Shown here piece by piece: positions 62,084 to 64,000 of a DNA stretch of 64,000 nt. The DNA is from Scedosporium boydii. Its lineage: Eukaryota; Ascomycota; Sordariomycetes; Microascales; Microascaceae. Position numbers and translations under genes: made by a program. Where the stretch lies: NCBI GenBank assembly GCA_002221725.1, contig NJFT01000077.1, positions 62,001 to 126,000 on the forward strand, written 5' to 3'. The notes under the pieces are model-generated. The model was not told the origin of the DNA, searched no databases, and saw only the letters and a list, made by a program, of their open reading frames with translations. Numbering within the stretch: position 1 is the first letter of the stretch; each line of letters begins with the position of its first letter.

Positions 62084-64000
62084 TTGGAAAATACGCTGAA
62101 ATACTCGCGTTAGATGCTGGGAGGGAGCCGCTTTTATCATGAACGGGCTTCAAAGTCCCATATCCTGTGATAAAACACTCGGTGGGTGTGAGATTTTCTC
62201 ATCTAAGAGCAATTCGATGTGAAGAATAAAAATAAAAAATGAAATTGAAGTCAAGCTCCTAACTCCCACCCGGCGACAGCTGGTCTTCCATCAAAGCTAC
62301 GATAGCTTTTTCAACCAGTTGTCAACAGCTGCTAGTTCTTGGAGCCAGCGTGCTTGTCTCCCATTCCCCTTTCAATCATGATGATAGTGCGGGAGGGATC
62401 GTCATGGGGCACACAAGAGATTTCTAAGTTACAGTCAAGTTCACTGGTTGGTCTGGGACTCTGGGGTCTTTACTTTCCTGCAGAGAGACTCGTGGATATC
62501 CATTCCAAGCTGCAGAAGCCAACGCAAGCGCATCCATTAATTGGTTTGAGGACAGGGAAAATGGCTGCTTGCCGCGAGGCACGTCACAACGGTTTCCGTC
62601 TTCCAGAACTTCGAAGAGCGCTATTGGCGGTAGCGGCATCCTTTCCGAAAAGAAAACGGGCGCTGAATGGAGGATTGACGGCCTCTGTGGAGTGTGCCAT
62701 TGACAACATCTGTGCTGCTGCCCGTCCCATCCCATCCGCCTGGGTAGATCCAAGCTCAGGTTCATTCATCTAAGCTGTATTAAGACCGGGACGCTTGACT
62801 TGAGCTTGGGCAATCGAGATCGAGAATACTACGAAGTGGTGTATCGACGCGGGTCAGAGAGACGTGATATCGGACGAAACACCGCCAATTAATCAACTGG
62901 GGCGTCAATGCTTTCGCAAACACACTCCTCGCAAGGTTCCTGGGAATAATGCATGCAATCTCAATTTTCCTCTCACTTTAAGCCTGTCCAGTCACAGGCC
63001 ACGGTTCTCTTCTTCGATGTCACTCACGACGAGGGACGCCATGAAAGACCCCAATTCAACGCGTATCATTGATGTCCCCTTTTCATCCGAGCTCCGCAAA
63101 GCTCAAGCTCATCTAGGACCCCAGGACCCCAGCACATCAAATGGTTGCATTATTACGAAGTACACTAGCAATCCAAAAGCTCTGGGTACCACTCCGATCA
63201 CCTTGGGTCAATGCTCTTGGTGTTGTACATACGAAGTATACCTCTTCGAACAGTCTTCGCGTCAGCATTGCTTGACACGTTTACGAAATATTGATGAAAG
63301 AATTGGCTTTAAGCTTTGAGCTAGGCGAAACTTCTTTAGGTCTCCGTTGCATCAGTTGATCCGTTTCCCGCACGCTTACGATGATGAGACCAACCCTCTC
63401 TCTACCTCGGTCTCGGCCGGGACATTTCGAAAGCCACAAAATCCCGAGAGTCAAAGACGCGGCGGCTCTGGATTGTCACTGATTACACGACAGGCAGCGC
63501 CTCGCATCATACGAAGCCCATCACTGATCCTCCAATGTCCCCGACCCCGAACCGCCGGGACGCCATGCCAGATACGAAGTCGACACCACCATCTTTCCCC
63601 CCCTTTCCAATTTCCTCATTGCAAGGAAATCCATCCTGCGCTAGAACACATGGTGGGTCTGTTTGCTTCTGATGGCTGCCACACTTCCCCCTTGCCACAC
63701 TGTCCATTTGGAAGCTCTCCACAGAAAAGAAAAACCCTGGAAAAGTCCTCATCTGCAAGGAGCTCCGGGTGCGGCTCGCATGTGGATCCCTGCCCTGTGT
63801 CTAGAACTCTATATGTTATGAAGTACGAAGTAGATCTATCCTAGAAATTTCCCCCCTCTTCCCCATGTTCGCACGTCCCCAGTCGAGATTCGTGATAATA
63901 GACGCGGGACAAGGGGAGATTGAGCTGTCAGAACAATAGTCATTGTTCTCCTCCGCACTTCGCTTCTTGATCCAAGCTTTCTCAACCGCCGCTACCGTTT
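62084..64000. other. Gene-free right edge of window
   Basis: Begins with the Pus7 promoter. No recognisable gene is seen before the window ends. Exact TACGAAGTA copies begin at 63154, 63230 and 63824, described separately. Longest plus-strand frames (62339-62773, 62864-63319, 63347-63844) carry no motif. Confidence 0.5.
63154..63832. repeat. Cluster of three TACGAAGTA sites
   Basis: Copies begin at 63154, 63230 and 63824, all in the same orientation. The last is fused to the variant TATGAAGTA (63817-63825), making the overlapping pair TATGAAGTACGAAGTA. Unlike the clusters in the first 8 kb, no opposite-strand copy is present here. Confidence 0.8.

Noticed and set aside
1..64000. CRISPR arrays, insertion sequences, operons, ribosome-binding sites
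   Set aside because: The window is eukaryotic; no such structures were seen.

Overview
This window is nuclear DNA of a filamentous ascomycete (Pezizomycotina). The evidence is the gene content (fungal CWI-type MAP kinase kinase, Ypp1, Rix1, Dbp8, Caf17/Iba57 and Phs1 homologues), short 51-170 nt GT-AG introns, and no operon or bacterial features. I cannot name the genus. I joined exons by hand from splice-site consensus, reading-frame continuity and family motifs, so all gene models are predictions.

Layout. 1-12,097 has no gene I can support and carries 13 of the 23 exact copies of a 9-mer, TACGAAGTA (reverse complement TACTTCGTA). 12,098-37,280 is a gene-dense block: SMP-30/gluconolactonase (+), N-terminal protein methyltransferase (-), Ypp1/TTC7 (-), Rix1 (+), a WW-domain protein (-), a 14-exon ABCC transporter (-), a J-domain protein (+), a DUF676-type serine hydrolase (+), Phs1 dehydratase (-) and Iba57/Caf17 (-). 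No exact copy of the 9-mer was found in this block. From 37,281 to the end, genes are islands between long gene-free stretches: an acidic polyQ protein (-, 41.9-42.7 kb), the helicase Dbp8 (-) with an APH-fold kinase-like gene (-) upstream of it (49.8-53.1 kb), and a cell-wall-integrity MAPKK (+) convergent with Pus7 (-) (57.2-62.1 kb). The 9-mer returns in the gaps between these islands.

The genes do not form a biosynthetic cluster. They are mostly housekeeping. Rix1 (60S maturation), Dbp8 (18S processing), the N-terminal methyltransferase (ribosomal proteins are known substrates in the family) and Pus7 (RNA pseudouridylation) all concern ribosomes or RNA. Ypp1 (plasma-membrane PI4-kinase complex), the MAPKK and Phs1 (very-long-chain fatty acids) concern the cell surface and membranes. 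The ABCC transporter stands alone, without neighbouring biosynthetic genes.

The most unusual signal is the 9-mer family: about 23 exact copies against about 0.5 expected by simple base-composition arithmetic, confined to non-coding DNA, with related TATGAAGTA and TACGGAGTA forms. Other points worth checking are a predicted 6-nt first coding exon in the Ypp1 gene, a WW domain lacking its second tryptophan, and an Iba57 gene whose mitochondrial presequence has no visible ATG.
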